Below, one piece after another: positions 26,545 through 27,357 of a DNA stretch of 27,357 nucleotides. The stretch lies in IMG/VR virus record IMGVR_UViG_3300031758_000460, positions 1-27,357 of that record; one strand, written 5' to 3'. The translations under genes and the position numbers were made by a program. The notes under the pieces were generated by a model. It saw nothing but the letters and a program-made list of their open reading frames with translations. It did no database searches and was not told the DNA's origin. How positions within the stretch are numbered: position 1 is the stretch's first letter; every line of letters starts with the position of its first letter. Source of the DNA: a virus.

Positions 26545-26907
26545 ATGGCTATTACATATACCTGGAAAGTCACCAGTCTAAAAACTAAGAATGAAGGTTC
26601 CAATCAAAATGCGGTTGTGCAAACATACTGGCAAAAGATTGGTACTGATGAAAATGGAAACATAGGAACATTTTCTGGCGCAACACCATTCACATCAACA
26701 ACTATGCCAGAAGGAAATGCGTTTGTACCATTTGAAGAACTAACTGAAGAAGTTGTGCTTGAATGGATTAAAGACATTGTTGTTGGGTCTTATGAGCAAC
26801 ACGTTAATGGAAAAATTCAACAGCAAATTGACGAACATGTTAATCCTGTTTCCGAAGCACAAATGCCATGGGCACCAGCATCTAATACAGCACCAACAAT
26901 GCCGTGA
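26545..26907 (+). CDS. Conserved small phage protein, MAITYTW family (hypothetical)
   Basis: A 120-residue protein. It starts MAITYTWKVTSLKTKNEG and has a central TYWQKIGTDENGNIGTFSGA and then PFEELTEEVVLEWIKDIV. I recall this family as a widespread, functionally uncharacterised protein of marine T4-like phages, often near fibre genes and 2OG oxygenases. The C-terminus is Pro/Ala/Met-rich (MPWAPASNTAPTMP). A strong TAGGAGA Shine-Dalgarno lies 8 bases before the ATG. It is cytosolic or virion-associated, with no signal or membrane segment. Function unknown. Confidence 0.75.
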   Translation: MAITYTWKVTSLKTKNEGSNQNAVVQTYWQKIGTDENGNIGTFSGATPFTSTTMPEGNAFVPFEELTEEVVLEWIKDIVVGSYEQHVNGKIQQQIDEHVNPVSEAQMPWAPASNTAPTMP

Positions 26908-26949
26908 TATATATTAGATAGTTTATTAATTCATTATAAGGAGTTTGAC

Positions 26950-27156
26950 ATGAATGATATGATGCAACAGCCACAACAAGAAGAACAACAAGTTACACTA
27001 ACTGTTAAAACAAGTTGGTTAAACATAATTATAGCTGGACTGGAAGAAATTCCACACAAGTTTAGTAGACCAGTTATTGATTCTGTTTCTCAACAAGCAA
27101 GAACGCAGTTGGAAAATAGACCACAAGGACCATTGTCAACTAAAGTAATTAATTAA
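26950..27156 (+). CDS. Small conserved phage protein (hypothetical)
   Basis: A 68-residue protein. After a Gln-rich start (residues 5-15) comes a short conserved core: VTLTVKTSWLNIIIAGLEEI, then ISxPVIDSVSQQAxxQLE-like sequence (read here as RPVIDSVSQQARTQLE). Proteins with a 'LTxKxxxxNxIxxxLxELP' core are familiar from marine T4-like phages, usually without a function. A strong AAGGAG Shine-Dalgarno lies 7 bases before the ATG, and its stop is 2 bases before the next start, so it is co-expressed with the oxygenase-like gene. Confidence 0.72.
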   Translation: MNDMMQQPQQEEQQVTLTVKTSWLNIIIAGLEEIPHKFSRPVIDSVSQQARTQLENRPQGPLSTKVIN

Positions 27157-27158
27157 TT

Positions 27159-27357
27159 ATGAACGGCGAATGGGCCTACTTTAAAAGTAGATTTACTAAA
27201 GAGCAATGTGATTTCATTTTGGAAGAAGGACTAAAGTTACCTTCCAAAAAAGCATCTATGGGTGTTTCAGATGAAATATTTGATGATGATTACCGAAGAA
27301 GTGAGATTCGGTTTATTCATCAAGAACCCAAATTCCAATTTCTCTTTGATGAGATTT
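27159..27357 (+). CDS. Probable 2OG-Fe(II) oxygenase / prolyl 4-hydroxylase-like protein, N-terminal part
   Basis: The first 66 residues of a gene cut by the window end. The start, MNGEWAYFKSRFTKEQCDFI, followed by GLKLPSKKASMG and YRRSEIRFI, is the N-terminal pattern I associate with 2OG-Fe(II) oxygenases of T4-like cyanophages, which are annotated as prolyl 4-hydroxylase-type. These enzymes use 2-oxoglutarate, O2 and Fe(II) to hydroxylate a substrate. The catalytic HxD...H and the 2-oxoglutarate-binding Arg lie beyond the window and cannot be checked. The ATG is 2 bases after the preceding stop, without a clear Shine-Dalgarno, which suggests coupling. Substrate unknown. Confidence 0.68.
   Translation, partial: MNGEWAYFKSRFTKEQCDFILEEGLKLPSKKASMGVSDEIFDDDYRRSEIRFIHQEPKFQFLFDEI

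Overview
This window is a structural-gene segment of a tailed-phage genome. All genes are on the + strand, packed head to tail, often with overlapping stop and start codons. I saw no rRNA, tRNA, CRISPR array, transposase or host metabolic gene. The best fit is a T4-like myovirus of an aquatic bacterium (cyanophage or pelagiphage style). The reasons are a recognisable T4-type baseplate wedge protein gp8 (2807-4135), a very large DUF4815-type baseplate/tail protein, the fibre repeat families usual in marine T4-like phages, and CATAAATA late-promoter-like boxes. The DNA is A+T-rich. No photosynthesis gene is in view, so the host cannot be named.

Layout. (1) 12-10323, baseplate: a 928-aa wedge-type protein in the position of T4 gp7, then gp8, then a 2058-aa DUF4815-type protein. 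(2) 10326-15918: a 77-aa coiled-coil protein, a 1240-aa fibre with a C-terminal S74 self-cleaving chaperone, a 346-aa fibre that looks like a shortened relative of its end, a 110-aa beta-rich protein and an 84-aa protein. (3) 15973-21534: three fibre-like proteins (553, 383 and 706 aa) and a 187-aa coiled-coil protein. Two of the fibre genes have a CATAAATAGA box upstream. (4) 21562-26468: three paralogous collagen-like fibres (437, 447 and 415 aa) sharing an invariant N-terminal anchor, interspersed with small accessory genes and followed by a 17-codon remnant of a fourth anchor. (5) 26545-27357: two small conserved phage proteins and the start of a protein resembling 2OG-Fe(II) oxygenases.

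How it works together. Region 1 would build the baseplate wedge. Regions 2-4 give an unusually large set of eight fibre-type proteins. They combine short anchor domains, repetitive stalks (QANLA repeats, Gly-X-Y collagen, GTAGTYGSA-type repeats) and variable C-terminal ends, in three cases finished by an S74 chaperone. Long exact repeats, paralogous anchors and a truncated anchor indicate that this host-recognition module is remodelled by recombination.

The most interesting signals are the collagen-fibre cassette array with its remnant, the apparent swap of a cis-acting chaperone for two small downstream genes, a GG-x-F tail at the C-terminus of three otherwise unrelated neighbouring proteins, a GxGY beta-module shared by three baseplate proteins, and collagen-like fibres close to a possible prolyl-hydroxylase-type gene. 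No gene-free stretch longer than about 80 bases exists in the window.
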